Origin: Daphnia carinata
Lineage: Eukaryota; Arthropoda; Branchiopoda; Diplostraca; Daphniidae
Reading direction: 5' to 3'
Length of the DNA: 64,000 bases
NCBI RefSeq assembly: GCF_022539665.2
Contig: NC_081338.1
Span: forward strand, 558,001-622,000
Shown: in pieces, positions 1-11,261 of the stretch
Numbering within the stretch: position 1 is the first letter of the stretch
Layout: each line of letters opens with the position of its first letter
The notes under the pieces: model-generated
The model's input: only the letters and a program-made list of their open reading frames with translations
Database searches by the model: none
What the model was told of the DNA's origin: nothing
Position numbers and translations under genes: made by a program

Positions 1-1590
1 CTCAGTTGTAGAATAACCAACCCTTTTTTGTATACATCAGACAGTGTCCTGTCTAATAAAATTTTGTGAATAAAAATTTCGAATCAGAATCAGAAATCAT
101 AGATTTTTTAATTATTTTATTTATATTTATATTTATTACTTATATTGTATAATATTTTATTCGTTCTTTGTCGAATATATTAAATGTTATTTTATTTCTT
201 GTTCTTGTTACTTCATGATGTTATTATTATCCGAAAGTAATTTCAAATATCGCGTGTTAAAACAATAGTTTATAGGGCTCGGCCCCTGTACCCCCATGGG
301 TTAAATGTAACCAGCTAAATAGCCGAAGATGCTGGCGCGACATGCGTAAAACGTATTCTTTTTTTTTCCAACGATCCTTTCGCCATCGTACCAGTAATTT
401 CCGGCAGTAAGCTGGGCACGATTAACCCGTGGATCTATCGGGTGGAGTCCTAATGGTTTAGCCTAAATTTTTAATATTAAACATTTTATTCAAATTTTAT
501 TCGGTATTCTGTGCGAAAATCATTAATCAATGGCTTTTTTTATTCGTGATTCTGGATTCTTATTTATTTGGGATTTTGATTCTATTCGTTTACACAACGA
601 ATCACGATTTTCCATATTCGACAGCACACTGATATCAGAAGTGTTTCGTTCGCACGGGAGCCTTGTCTTCCTGGTTGTATTGGTGCCACCAGATTTATTA
701 ATTTTTTTTGACTGCGCAAAAATTGATTTGAAATAGCTTTGAACTCGAAGATCTCTGTAGTTGACAGGATCACTTTTAAAGGTAATCACATTTTGTGGCT
801 GTGGTTGCTTTCGAATCTGGCGTGGCCGTGTCGCGTAAATTTGGTACAAATAGTTTGGAAGAAGGGGGGATGCGCAAAAATAGAAAACAGAGTAGGCTAC
901 ACTTTTACTTGTAAGTCCATTTGTTATGGGTAATTTTCTTACGCGCTGGTGGGAACATTGCAATCCCTTAGTAAGCCGAGTTGTTGTTTTCCAAGAGAGG
1001 TTGAAATTGCTGGCTAACTATACCAGAATTTTTGCATTGGCTTTGGGTGTTCGCCGTTAAACGGCAACAATGCACACATGACAACCGCAATGGAAGTTGG
1101 TATCGAATATAATATACTGTGTAATAGGACACGTACATAGAAAACTCTTTCTGCCAGATTTAATGCCTATGGTACCCGCTCGCCTTTCTACAGTCAAGAA
1201 AAAAAATCTCGGTCATATAAAGTATTTTACCTGCTGTTGCATGTGTGTATAAAATATAAAAAAAAGAAACGATTGTTTCTCTGAATGTGAAAAAGAAAAC
1301 TCGTTCAAAACTTTTTTCGTTGTTGAAAGGTAAATATAATTACGAGTAGTTGAATGTATTCAAAAACAATCATTTTCTCGTTATCTTGGGCCACTACATT
1401 CCGCTGGCCAGTCGGCGCCCCTAGCAAACTATCATACAGGCCGTTGAACTCGATTTTCCAGTACCCTATTACATACTCGGGTAGTGCGTGGAGAAAAGAG
1501 TTGGCGACACATCAAATGTACCCCATAGGGTCACCCATGGGTTATTTAACACAAAGGCCTTGATGCTTAATGCATCAAGATGAGACCGGT
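1..1590. other. No gene recognised; possible 3' end of an upstream transcript
   Basis: AT-rich sequence with only short open frames that show no recognisable domain. Two AATAAA hexamers (55-60 and 69-74) in the first 75 bases could be the polyadenylation region of a transcript entering from the left, which is inference only. Nothing else could be supported here. Confidence 0.4.
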
Positions 1591-1600
1591 TCTCATACTG

Positions 1601-1610
1601 GGCATGCGCA
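1601..1610 (+). promoter_or_regulatory. NRF-1-like GC motif upstream of the aminotransferase start
   Basis: GGCATGCGCA lies 65 bases upstream of the proposed ATG of the branched-chain aminotransferase gene. It resembles the palindromic GCGCATGCGC site bound by NRF-1/Ewg-type factors, which commonly regulate nuclear genes for mitochondrial proteins. Only one half is a good match and no TATA box is evident, so this is a weak candidate. Confidence 0.2.
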
Positions 1611-1674
1611 GAACGGTTTCCGCTTCCCTATTTCCCAATTGACGATCACGACAGTCTCTCTTGTTCTGTGTGCT

Positions 1675-3932
1675 ATGGCGGTCCGTGGATTAATCCTGTC
1701 TGTTCGTCTCCACCCTCAGAAGGTAATATAATATTTCATATCGTTTGTAATGTTTCATTATCAGATATTCAGGCCATTCCTAGCTTATTTAGTATATTGT
1801 AAGAAATTTCTACATTTCATCATACACTGTTATTTGAAGCAGAAAGCATTTGTCGGTTTCGAGAGTATGGCGGCATAGTCTTAGTCCGCTACATTACAAT
1901 GTGTTTCATTTGGATGATACTTGAAATTTATACTTATGAAAAAAAAAATGTAATTTTTTTTTCATGGTTGCTCGCGGATCTTATTGATTCTTGGGCAAGC
2001 AAAATGGTCTCTCGCAGTGCTAAGCTATTCATACTACGACTTCGAGAGAACTATTTAAGGCCTAGCGAACTAGACTATCCTTTCTGATTGGTGGCGTAGT
2101 CGTGAGAATCGGCAACACAGAATCAAGAGTCGACTCCTTCACGACGCGTAGTTGTTTGTTTAAATTGTTAGTTCTCGTTTGTTATTTTCAAGAATGTTTT
2201 CGTCTTTTATTCCTCGACCAAGTATAGTTTTTTTTCGGCCAGAATCTACGCCATGTACGTGGCGCAGCGACTCACCAACCTTTCCAGGTAAGAGTGGTGT
2301 TTATTTTCAACCATCAGTATGATTTCTGACAAGAAATGTTTTTTGAAGCAATGTAATAATGAATTTTTATCATGTTGACCCACTAAGTGAAAAAGTGTGT
2401 TCCTCCAATAGCCTGATCCACCTCTAAATTAAAACCACCTCCAAATTAAAACTCTGTTTTCAGTTTTCGGATTTGGAAGAAAAGATCTGCACACCTGACC
2501 AGCTCCGTCCTAAGCCTGACAATTCGGCCCTAGTTTTTGGAAAGTACTTTACTGACCACATGCTTGAAGTATCATGGGATTCTAAAAGAGGTTGGGCTAA
2601 ACCAGTTATTTCACCCATGCATAACCTTCAACTTCATCCTGGAGCCAAAGTACTGCATTATGCAATTGAGGTGATTGATTTTTTATTTCAAATTTTCAAT
2701 ATAAAGTGTGTTAAAATAAATATCATTTTAGTTGTTTGAAGGAATGAAGGCATATCGTGGAGAAGATGGTTGCTTACGTTTATTCCGTCCAGACAGAAAT
2801 ATGGCTCGCATGCTGTCCACAGCAAAAAGATCATCCCTTCCCACTTTTGACGCTGAAGAGATGATCAAGTGTATTAAACGATTAATTCAAATAGACAAGG
2901 AATGGGTTCCCTATTCAAGTACCTCCAGCCTTTATATAAGACCTACATTTATTGCAACAGATGTAAGAAAATTTTTGTACATGGATTAAAAGCCACTATT
3001 CAAATGTTCTCTTAATAATATGAAATTCGTTTAATAGCCTTCTTTGGGAGTGGCGAGCCCGAATGAAGCCTTACTTTATGTACTTCTGTGTCCTGTGGGC
3101 CCCTACTTTACCTCAGGCTTCAAGCCTATTTCATTGATGGCAGATCCCCAATATGTGCGATCTTGGCCGGGGGGTTGCGGTGCCATGAAGATGGGTGCCA
3201 ACTACGCTCCAACCATTTATATCCAAGTAAGCTAACGGCGTTAATACGGACAGTGCCTAAGGGGTCACAGTTAAATTGTACCTATCAACTTATATTATGA
3301 GCCACGCCAGAATGGCTGAAATTTCCTAATTTGAATTTTGATTTCATAGAAACAATCTGAATTGTTGGGTCATCAGCAAGTGCTCTGGTTGTATGGGCCT
3401 GATCATCAGCTGACAGAGGTGGGAACCATGAACATTTTTGTTTTCATGTTGAATAAAAATGGAGGTACTACTTATTTAAATGCTACACTTTCAAGTAATA
3501 AGTATACTTATTCGTTATTTTGAAGAACGTGAACTAGTTACACCACCTCTTGACGGACTAATCTTGCCCGGAGTCACGCGCCTTAGTTTGCTTGAATTAG
3601 CTCGTGATTGGAAGGAGTTCCGAGTAGTTGAACGAACTATTACAATGGCTGAAGTAATACAGGCGCACGAAGAAAAAAGAGTACGTCGAGTTGTATTAAT
3701 TAGTTGATTTAGTAGTAACAGCATTTTTTGTTTTAACTAATTGGTTGTTTAGCTTCTGGAAATTTTTGGAGCTGGAACAGCATGTGTTGTTTGTCCGGTA
3801 TCAAGTATTTCATATCAAGGTCGGGAGTATAACATACCAAGATCCGAGCCTTCCCTCAGCCAGCGATTCTTGAAGACAATGAGTGATATCCATTACGGGC
3901 GAGTGCAACATCCATGGGCCGTCGATATCTAG
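1675..3932 (+). CDS. Bcat: Branched-chain amino acid aminotransferase, mitochondrial type, seven exons
   Basis: PLP-dependent fold-type IV aminotransferase that transfers the amino group of leucine, isoleucine or valine to 2-oxoglutarate. Proposed exons are 1675-1722, 2464-2670, 2732-2962, 3038-3226, 3350-3464, 3526-3680 and 3753-3932. All have GT-AG borders with consistent phases and give 374 aa, close to the roughly 390 aa of animal BCATs. Exon 1 ([16 protein letters not shown]) is arginine-rich and suits a mitochondrial presequence; it was chosen because its phase-0 donor matches exon 2. Family motifs seen are [16 protein letters not shown], the PLP lysine near residue 213 (AMKMGANY), EVGTMN near 248, LPGVTR and the redox-type CVVC at about 326-329. 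The five introns after the first are 61-123 nt. The frame is intact throughout and no neighbour appears to share a transcript. Exon 1 is the least certain part. Confidence 0.88.
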
Positions 3933-5330
3933 AAATACTTCCGCAATATCTCAACTCTGAATTCAATTGTGGGATGTTATAAAGGCTACTAATATTTTCT
4001 TTTCGAGTTGGCCATTGAGTACGTTAAATTAGAGCTTTTTTTAGAAGATCTATATTTGACACTTATGTTGACGTTGCCCAAGGTTATATTCGTGTTCAAA
4101 GTCGCCGGACCTAGTGAAATTGCAATCCAGTACGAAGTTTCTCAAACATTTATTGCCTATGATGTATATCTGCCACATGCGGTGACTCTTAATGAACGTA
4201 GACGAAGTTTTGATTTATTTCGTTTTGTGTGTATAATTTTTTTCACTGACGGAAACGGACGTCGGGTTATATCTCGTCGAATCTTGGATTTTTAATCCTT
4301 GGAAGTAATGTAGTTGTATACGTATTCTGGCCAACTCTAGTCGGACGTCATATGACGATTTGTAAACCTTTCCCAAAGAAAAATGCAGGCGCCTGTACGT
4401 CTCTAGAAGAAAATGATAAAGAACACGATTGTAAAATTTGAAATTTGTCCGGCTGAAAATCTTTCATCCGTGAAATAAACGTGAAGTTAGGTGTATATCT
4501 TCGTTACTTCTCACGGGTAAAGCAAACAAAGAATAGCAAAGAGACCTGCATGGAAATTGAAGGGAATCGTCAGGCCCGTGACCTGAATTACCTTGAATAA
4601 TTTGAAGATGTTTGAAAAATACACGGGATAACACTGGTTGTTAGATGTTGGCCGTGTGGAGCGTATTTTCTAACTAACTGCTCCTTGCCCTCTACAGAGA
4701 GACGGCCAATAGGCCTAGGGCAAGGCTTAATTTACAAAGGGAAATTTACGATGGAGGCCCTCTATCGATGGCTCCTTGAAACATAGTTAGACGGCTAGGC
4801 AGCCTTGTCCGACGCCCAGACCATGTCGTCTGTGGTTGGAAATGCGTTGTATTCCCAACACGCTCCCCATCAGAGCCCTTGCTCCGCGGCTCGACCTGCG
4901 CGATCGGATTGGTGGCTGACACCGGTGGAGCTGCGTCTTCTTTTGGCTCCGACTCCGGCACAGATAGTAATTTGACGACATCAGGTTAGTCTTCACGTAC
5001 AGTATCTTCCAAAAAAATCCGACTAACCCCCTTAAAAGAAAATGCCCCCTATCAACACTTAGGTAAGTTACTTAGTACTTTAGGTGGGTTATGCTAGGAT
5101 ATGGGAAAACGCGGAAAAAACTATACTAGACGTGTCTATGGAAACCAGACATGAATCAGCTCGCGTCCTTACATCGCTAAGGGGTAAGGACTTTGTATTT
5201 GTAGTAGGCTACGAGAGACAGACTTCGGGATGGGAAGTCTCGTCTCTATGGTTACTAATTTTATGAATCATGGCATACGCGCCTTTTTAAAAATCTTTGT
5301 TCTTATGCTTTAAATTACTATAAAAACGGG
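3933..5330. other. 3' flank of the aminotransferase gene; no gene recognised
   Basis: AATAAA at 4474-4479 could serve as a polyadenylation signal, though it is about 540 bases past the stop codon. A GC-richer patch at 4746-4990 is open on the - strand (71 codons, rich in P, E, S and A), but shows no known domain, so I do not call it a gene. The rest is AT-rich with no supportable feature. Confidence 0.4.
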
Positions 5331-5363
5331 GGTTTGATTATAAAACTGATTCAGTTCATTAAA

Positions 5364-5654
5364 ATGTTTCGTGAAGATAGAGCAAAAAAATTAAGTGTTG
5401 CGGAAAGAGGGTCTGTAGTATCATTAGCCCTAGCCGGGAATTCTATAAATCAAATTTCCCGACAATTAGGCTGCGGTAGGGCTACCGTAGTGTTATGGAA
5501 AAATCGTTTTTCTGAGACGGAAGACGTAAAACGTAAGGAGGGGTCGGGAAGGCCAAGAAAAACCACCGCTCTGAAAGATCAACGGCTCTTTGCTGCTGTT
5601 CGCAATAAACCAATTACAACGGCTAGTGAAATTGTAGGTATTTTTAGTAATTAA
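5364..5654 (+). pseudogene. Tc1/mariner transposase N-terminal fragment (paired-like HTH)
   Basis: About 96 codons from the ATG at 5364. The start (LSVAERGSVVSLALAG, then INQISRQLGCGRATV) is the first helix-turn-helix of Tc1-type transposases, followed by a GSGRPRKT linker (the GRPR-like AT-hook) and the start of a second HTH (ITTASEI). The reading ends at a stop at about 5652, before any catalytic DDE region, so only the DNA-binding part survives. Full-length Tc1 transposases are about 340 aa. No terminal repeats could be paired to it. Confidence 0.7.
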
Positions 5655-5690
5655 ATAGGTTGCAACTTGTGCTCTGCCCCGATTTCCTGC

Positions 5691-5769
5691 ACCCCGGGTA
5701 ACTATCGGGTGATACTGGCGCGACACAATATGCGGTTTTGCACCAGTATTACCCGATAGTTACCCCGGT
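5691..5769. repeat. Imperfect inverted repeat, about 28-bp arms
   Basis: The left arm (5691-5718) and right arm (5742-5769) are near-perfect reverse complements around a 23-base spacer. They share the core GTAACTATCGGGT and an ACTGG end. The structure could be a small foldback MITE or a hairpin left by a larger element. It lies between the Tc1 fragment and the following Harbinger-type ORF. Confidence 0.6.
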
Positions 5770-5786
5770 TCTATAGGTTCTAAACT

Positions 5787-6261
5787 TTGAAGAAGCGCCA
5801 TACCACCGCAAACAGCAAGATTAGAGAAACTGGTAAAGTGCTGCACCGCTCCGAGTTTGACGAAGAATTAAAAAAACTTGGAGCAAAGGGCGTCGGCATG
5901 ATTCCAGCTGCCATGCGCGGGCAAGGTGTGATGCTATATCACAAGCCAAATATAACACTGCCAATTGCCGCTAGCGCCTGCAGCTCAAGCAGCTCAGTTA
6001 ACACGGAAGCTGACTCCGATGGCAGAAGCAGTAATTGTTCTTCGGGAAATGGCTGCGGGAATTGGTCCATAGTGATACGCAAGAAAACAACAAAAGAAGA
6101 TATAATAGTTCTTGCAAGAGAAAGAAGAAAAGGGAGTTACTCGCCAGGAACTGCTTGCTGTCCAGTGCCAGCAGGTTGAAATCCTGAAAGCGGAACACGA
6201 AGGCCGCAAAATGTTCCGCGACCAGAAACTGAAGGCGCTGGAGAAGAACACCCTCCTTTAA
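5787..6261 (+). pseudogene. Possible SANT/Myb-like accessory protein of a DNA transposon, frameshifted
   Basis: The frame from 5787 encodes about 110 codons, including GVGMIPAAMRGQG and a Ser-rich stretch. It then shifts at about 6115 into a second frame that ends in a basic, glutamine-rich helix (ELLARQELLAVQCQQVEI) and stops at 6259-6261. A charged C-terminal helix like this is usual in Myb/SANT-like proteins encoded next to PIF/Harbinger transposases, and a Harbinger transposase fragment lies 300 bp downstream. The N-terminal SANT repeat is not clearly visible, so the assignment rests mainly on the C-terminal helix and the neighbour. Confidence 0.35.
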
Positions 6262-6567
6262 GCTTTGGTTTCCAGCAAAATGTTGCCAAACAATCCGACT
6301 AGGGGTGCTAAATAATCATTGCAGCTTGTCATCAACAGTCACGCGATTATTTTACATTTCCTTAATTCAGCTGTAAGTATAAAAAAACTGAATTCAAATT
6401 TAGTCAAATTACCTGTTCAATCCTGCCATTTCAATTCAGTTCACGTTTCGTACGGTTTCAATGTTTTTTCATGTAATTTATGGGGCTGGTTCTTCGTCTT
6501 CACCGTTTGTTATCTGGCCATTCCCTTTGTTTCTAGTGGTAAATGTATCCATTAAAGTGTAATTTCT

Positions 6568-6840
6568 AATTAGACATAAATTATGAAGAACGCAGCAGGA
6601 CATAATGAATTTCGATCCAGTGTCAGCTGCATGAAAATCCATCCGCAAAAGCTGTCGGAAGCGTTGCTTTAAAAGTCCGAACGCGTTTTCAACGATGACT
6701 CATGTTTTGTTGAAGCGTTTATTATAGAACTTTTCTGCATCAGACTCTGGGTTTCTGTATGCAGTCTGAAGCTAAGAGGAAATGGGGTATGCAACATTAC
6801 CAAGAATGTGATAATTTTCACCACAAAGCTCTTCAAGTTT
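6568..6840 (-). pseudogene. PIF/Harbinger (HARBI1-like) transposase C-terminal fragment
   Basis: Read from 6840 down, one frame gives NYHILGNVAYPI, AYRNPESDAEKFYNKRF, VIVENAFGLLKQRFRQL and FIMSCCVLHNLC. This is the standard C-terminal block order of Harbinger DDE nucleases: the GD-aYP block, then the catalytic glutamate in VERxFG-LK, then A--LHN. The catalytic aspartate of the first block is N here. Two in-frame stops (after ISS and after NKT) break the frame, so this is a dead copy. It runs opposite to the SANT-like fragment at 5.8-6.3 kb, as divergent Harbinger gene pairs often do. Confidence 0.75.
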
Positions 6841-6879
6841 CGATACATAAATAACGACTTGTAAATTGTAGAATCGTGC

Positions 6880-7245
6880 ATTCTGCTTGAAACCCCTTAA
6901 ATAATTTCAAATAAAATCTAACAGTAATCAAATGTCTCTCACAAGCCCAGATCTTACGGTACTTTTATTGCCAACATACCGTAACCTAATACTACATGTA
7001 AGTAGTATTAGGGTGTTAAGGGTTTTCAGTCAACAGGTTGAATTATTTTTTTACCATAAAAAGAAAAGGATTGATTGTTGCAGTTATTTATCTACTCCTC
7101 CATGGTTTGTTGTCTTTGAGATGAAAGGTTAGTTGGTGAAGTCTTCGCTAATTGATTCGGAGGTTTCAACTTGCATTTAAAAATTTCTTTGAAACAAAAA
7201 ATGTAATTTAATTCGTATTATTAAATAAAGCCGTTTTCTTTTGCT
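6880..7245. other. No feature recognised
   Basis: AT-rich sequence between two repeat fragments. Short open frames only, with no domain or repeat that I could support. Confidence 0.4.
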
Positions 7246-7680
7246 TTATATAAAACAAGTACATACCTCAGAAGGAGTATAATTCTTTACCACATATGTG
7301 ACGAAGTTGATAACTTTGGGTCTTTCATTTTTTTCTTTTCGCTGAAAAGATTGTCCCAAAACAATGAGTTCACTATCGCTATCAGATGTGAAGTTATCGA
7401 ATTCGATTAATTCAAGTTCCGATTGGTCGGAAGACGATGAACTTTGTACAATTAATGGCAATAACAAACCACCGACAACATTAACACTTTCAATACTGCC
7501 ATTTTTGTTTTACAAACCTATGGGTCTGCTTGCACCCGGACAAAAAATGTGTTCTAATGGACTCAGAACCTGGCAATGCCCCGGCTAGTGCATGACGCTA
7601 TGGCTTGTTTTCTGACTGCCCAACCCTACTCTTTCAGGCAGCCATTGGAAATCGACATTAAACGTCATCATGTTAGCGTT
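7246..7680. repeat. Dispersed repeat, copy 1 (second copy near 35.2-35.57 kb)
   Basis: Positions 7410-7680 closely match 35300-35580 in the same orientation. Both contain the acidic coding-like SSxDWSEDDELCTINGN region, the block ending GCAATGCCCCGGCTAGTGCA, and the end GCAGCCATTGGAAATCGACA. The last motif also occurs, inverted, at 12533-12550. I read these as degraded copies of one DNA-transposon family. An acidic Ser/Asp segment followed by a conserved terminal block would suit a Harbinger-type element, but that is inference. Confidence 0.55.
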
Positions 7681-8224
7681 ACTCGGTGACTGCAGAGATA
7701 AGGAGATGGGACACGGAATAGGGAAAGCCGCCATGACAGATTTTGGCCCTCCGTGTAACGGCTAATTCCCTTACTTCTTCATTACCAGACGAATTCCCTG
7801 CAGACATCCAATGTGACACGCGGCTAATTTAAATATGGGCAAGGGAAGTCAGATAATGCGCCAGAGCACACAAAAGAAAATTTTATGACTAAAAAAAACT
7901 CTCAATGAAATTAGTTTTACAGATTGGTGTATAATATGGCTTATTTAACTGGTTACGATTAAAACTTTCCAGACATATTTTGACTGAATAATTTAATGTA
8001 AGATGAACAGCTTATTTTGAAAAACTTGCTAACAACAAATTTGACGAGATAATTAACAATATTCGATTCCTCTTCATGCTGGTCTTGGGGTACATCCGTA
8101 TCGATTTGTGCGTTTTATCGAATTAAGTTTACAATTAGCTAATATATTCCATTTCGCTGAGAAAAAAAAGCCAGTATTGTACACCAAGTTAACAAAGCGG
8201 AACCAAAGTGAAGAGAGAAGTTTT
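7681..8224. other. No feature recognised
   Basis: Mixed-composition sequence without supportable open frames, repeats or RNA genes. Confidence 0.35.
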
Positions 8225-8359
8225 TTAAGGCCTATATCTAGGCGCACAATGTTTCAACCAGATAATTAGTCGTAGAGCATCATTAGGAAAGTTGCAAAAT
8301 GAAACTGGTTGATCACTTCTCTTCGAATTGCAGTTAACGGCACTACATTTGGAATGCAT
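8225..8359 (-). pseudogene. THAP-type zinc finger fragment
   Basis: From the ATG at 8357-8359 the - strand reads MHSKCSAVNCNSKR, then VSFCNFPNDALRLIIWLKHC. This has the N-terminal spacing of a THAP (C2CH) finger: CxxxxC at the start, an F-FP block and a W-x-x-x-C/R helix. The frame stops after 44 codons, before the conserved histidine and the final AVPTIF box. THAP fingers occur in P-element-like transposases and in host regulators, and which of these it was cannot be told from this piece. Confidence 0.55.
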
Positions 8360-8429
8360 TTGCACATTCTTACCCAAAGAGAAGAAGAAAACACCTAGAA
8401 CTACTGAGAACAACTGGTAAACTAAGGCT

Positions 8430-8815
8430 GGGTATTTTGCAGGATTAAATTCGATAATTAGCTAACAGGTTCCATGGAAGTATTTATAAGCCAATAATTC
8501 CAGGGAATCGGCCCCTTTTGATTCTCCGAGTTTTCATGGCCTCCAAGTCACAGAACTTTTGTTGTGTGTTTTTATCTGGCGAATTGTCCGACTTTCCTTC
8601 GCCAATTCCTTATCTCTGGCGGACTGTCCTGCGCTAACAAATTGGGATCCATCTAAATAATAATTGAAGTAAGACAAGCTAAAAACGTAAGATTTTTAGT
8701 AAGGTGTTAATTAGGATGTATTACAACGGATTGATGGATTCGATATGATATTTTTAGTTCTTAACACGAAATGTTTTTTCTTGTGCATCGTACTAGACTT
8801 CAATCTTCAACTTCT
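8430..8815. other. No feature recognised
   Basis: Non-coding by inspection; no repeat or domain could be supported. Confidence 0.35.
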
Positions 8816-8819
8816 AACA

Positions 8820-9535
8820 TGTCAGCTACCTCAGTCGTACGTGTAGTAAATGGCAACCTAGCAACCCCTGTAACTAAGAATACTCTGCGACCAAGAATGC
8901 ACGTCTTGTCTCAGCTACTGAAGCGTCTACAAGATGGTGTCAGAAGTGGTAGTTTCTTAAACACGTATTGAGCGTTAGCCGTCTGTGTGTGACCAGCCTT
9001 GGGTTGCCCTCAAGCCTCCAGCTAAATCTAATTCAGCGAGTGGATGCCATATCTACTGAAACATGTGATCTTCCCAACAATTTCGCCCCCTACGCAGATG
9101 TATTATCGCCCCCTCACCATACCATTAAGGTGAGCCCAGATGTTGACCCCGACGTACATGCTGCCTGACGCCTGCCGTTCCTTCTCCGAAACCCGGCCGA
9201 GAAAAAGCTCACAGAGATGGAAGACGTGGGGATCGTCGAACGAGTCACCGAACCCACAGAGTGGGTCAGTCCAATGGTCGTCGTCGACAAACCGAAAAAA
9301 GATGTCCGGATTTGTATCAACCCTACCACATTGAACAAAACCATCAAGCGGCAACATTTCTCCATTCCATCCGTCGAAGAGCTGTTTGGACGGATTGGAA
9401 GGCCCGTTTCTTCGCTGTGTTAGACGCAACCTTAGGATTTTATCAAATACCTCTATCCGATGAGTCGTCCTACTTATGCACCATGGCGACCCCTTTCGGA
9501 CGCTACCGTTTCCGCCGGCTCCCATTTGGGGAGGT
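8820..9535 (+). pseudogene. Ty3/Gypsy pol fragment (reverse transcriptase N-terminal part)
   Basis: From about 9170 the sequence encodes the start of a Gypsy RT: MEDVGIVERVTEPTEWVSP, then VVVDKPKKDVRICINPTTLN and FSIPSVEELFGRI. A frame change near 9390 leads into ARFFAVLDATLGFYQIPL and TPFGRYRFRRLPFG. These are RT blocks 1-4, ending before the YxDD box, where a tandem repeat takes over. The upstream part (8820-9130) contains a VVRVVNGNLATPV-like stretch that may be the pol N-terminus, but it is too broken to place. The clade differs from the large Gypsy at 14-35 kb. Dead fragment. Confidence 0.75.
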
Positions 9536-9538
9536 CGG

Positions 9539-9684
9539 AGAAAAAGGCCCAGACGAAAAAGGCCCAGACGAAAAAGGCCCACGAAAAAGGCCCATACGAA
9601 AAAGGCCCATACAAAAAAGGCCCACTTTTTTTCAATTTTAAAAGTGGGCCTTTTTCTCCATGGGACTGGGCCTTTTTCTCCAGT
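9539..9684. repeat. Short tandem repeat (AAAAAGGCCCA-type, about 15 bp) with inverted half
   Basis: Five to six units of a 13-15-mer such as GAAAAAGGCCCATAC run from 9539 to about 9625. They are followed by units of the reverse complement (TGGGCCTTTTTCTCC) at 9645-9684, so the tract can fold on itself. It begins precisely where the Gypsy RT fragment stops. No spacer structure is present, so it is not a CRISPR array. It looks like a slipped or palindromic expansion. Confidence 0.8.
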
Positions 9685-9689
9685 CAATT

Positions 9690-11255
9690 TCCATGTTCCT
9701 AAACACTTTATACTTGTTTCAAAAATGTAATTCCAACCTCCTATTCCGTGGAAGTTGGAATGTACAAAGGTTGCTGAAACCGTGACTTTCTATAAGGTTT
9801 GCCGAGATGAAACAATGTTAGCGTATGTACGCCAGTTAATCTTTGATTATTTATTCGGTAGCAATCTGATTTCGGATTATGTTAGTATTTATATATTGCT
9901 AATATCCCGTTAAATAAAGTTCATTTTTCACAATTTTTGTTTATTTAACTACTATTGCTTCTTTAAATATAAGATAAGAAATATATGTTTTTCGCACTTA
10001 GCCTTGTTTTGTCCACCGTCTTTGATCATTCCACCCAACTCTTAGTCCATCTCCCTTATAACTTCCCTTTGTCGATACTTATTCCATAGGTAAAGACCAC
10101 TGATTTGTTGTGAATACGGAAACTGAATGAGTTCCGCGGGGCTTTTGTGGCTGCTTAGAGCAAAGATATGTTAATACGAAGACTACTTTATTATTATTAA
10201 CATTTGATAAATAATTTTTATAGGAAGAACATTACAAACTTAAACTATCGTTTGAGACAAGGACAAAAAGAAAGAATATTATAATTCAATATTGATTTTC
10301 ATACCGTTTATTTCCTTATCACATTTTCAATTCTTTTCACGATTACAAAGAGCCCAATAAATATATTAAAATCATAACCTACTGTTATAAATATGCCAGG
10401 CCGGTTACTGCTGACTGTTATCTTGGAGCGCTATTCAGCAAAGCAATAAATAGTTCGAGCAAAACTGGAATATTCAATTTGCGCAGGAACGTCTATGAGT
10501 CAAACTTAAATAGTTAATGCAAGGCTTTTGTTAAAGAGCAATCTTTTGTTAAAGAATAACCCCACCTGTAGTCGGAGAAAACCATCTACGTCTCTGATAA
10601 GAACTCGCGTTTTTCCAGAACTATAAATGATTTTTTACGTTCTTCTTGTCTCGTTTTCCCTTTATGCACATTTTCAAGCGGCCTTTAGTTACCTAATTCA
10701 TATCAAATACAACAGTGAAATATAACGAAGCTTTGCACTTGACGTTAACAAAGCTATCGACAATAACAAATCAATTGTAACTATTTTCTACCATGAAGGA
10801 CTTTTTTTTGTGAGTCTGTTATTAGTGAAGACACTAGACGTTATAAAATGAAGATTTTTTTCTTCACATTTTCCAAGATCATGGAGGGCGTGCCAGTGAA
10901 TTTTTTTTTAAATTATCACGACATGGCTTGCAAGAACACGAGTTTAGCCCAACCATGAGTCAGTATCAGTATTTCATACGATAAATTTTCCTTTTTTTGA
11001 TTTGGTTTAATCAATTTATGTTCTTTCTTTTCAGTTTTCTTTTTCTTGATGTTGGCTTTTCTCTTTATCTGTTATTATTCCTTGCTCTTTTCCTTTTCTT
11101 CGATGCGTTCAGCCCAATTTTTTTTTTAGTTTCTTGATTTGATTTTATCTCGTTTCTTAATTTATTTGTCAAGCAATTCCACAGTCTTTAACCTATTGCA
11201 ATACAGGAAGATTAAAAGTTTTGAAGATCTTACAAATGTGTTTGTCAAACTGAAA
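9690..11255. other. Long AT-rich stretch, no gene recognised
   Basis: About 1.5 kb of AT-rich, stop-dense sequence on both strands, with homopolymer T runs near 11000-11130. No domain, tRNA or terminal repeat could be supported. Confidence 0.45.
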
Positions 11256-11261
11256 GTTTAC

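Noticed and set aside
2193-2287. Open segment starting ATGTTTTCGTCTTTTATTCC with a GTAAGA donor, as aminotransferase exon 1
   Set aside because: It ends in phase 1 in one frame and phase 2 in the other ATG frame, whereas exon 2 needs phase 0; the 1675-1722 exon fits.
7364-7588. Short + strand gene with acidic N-terminus
   Set aside because: The sequence is a dispersed repeat shared with 35.3-35.6 kb and lacks a conserved long frame between copies.
9539-9684. Possible CRISPR-like array
   Set aside because: Units are 13-15 bp with no unique spacers and the genome is eukaryotic; it is a simple tandem repeat.
9103-9687. 194-codon - strand frame containing repeated WAFFVWAFFV
   Set aside because: The pattern is produced by the AAAAAGGCCCA tandem repeat and the antisense of the Gypsy RT fragment; no domain.
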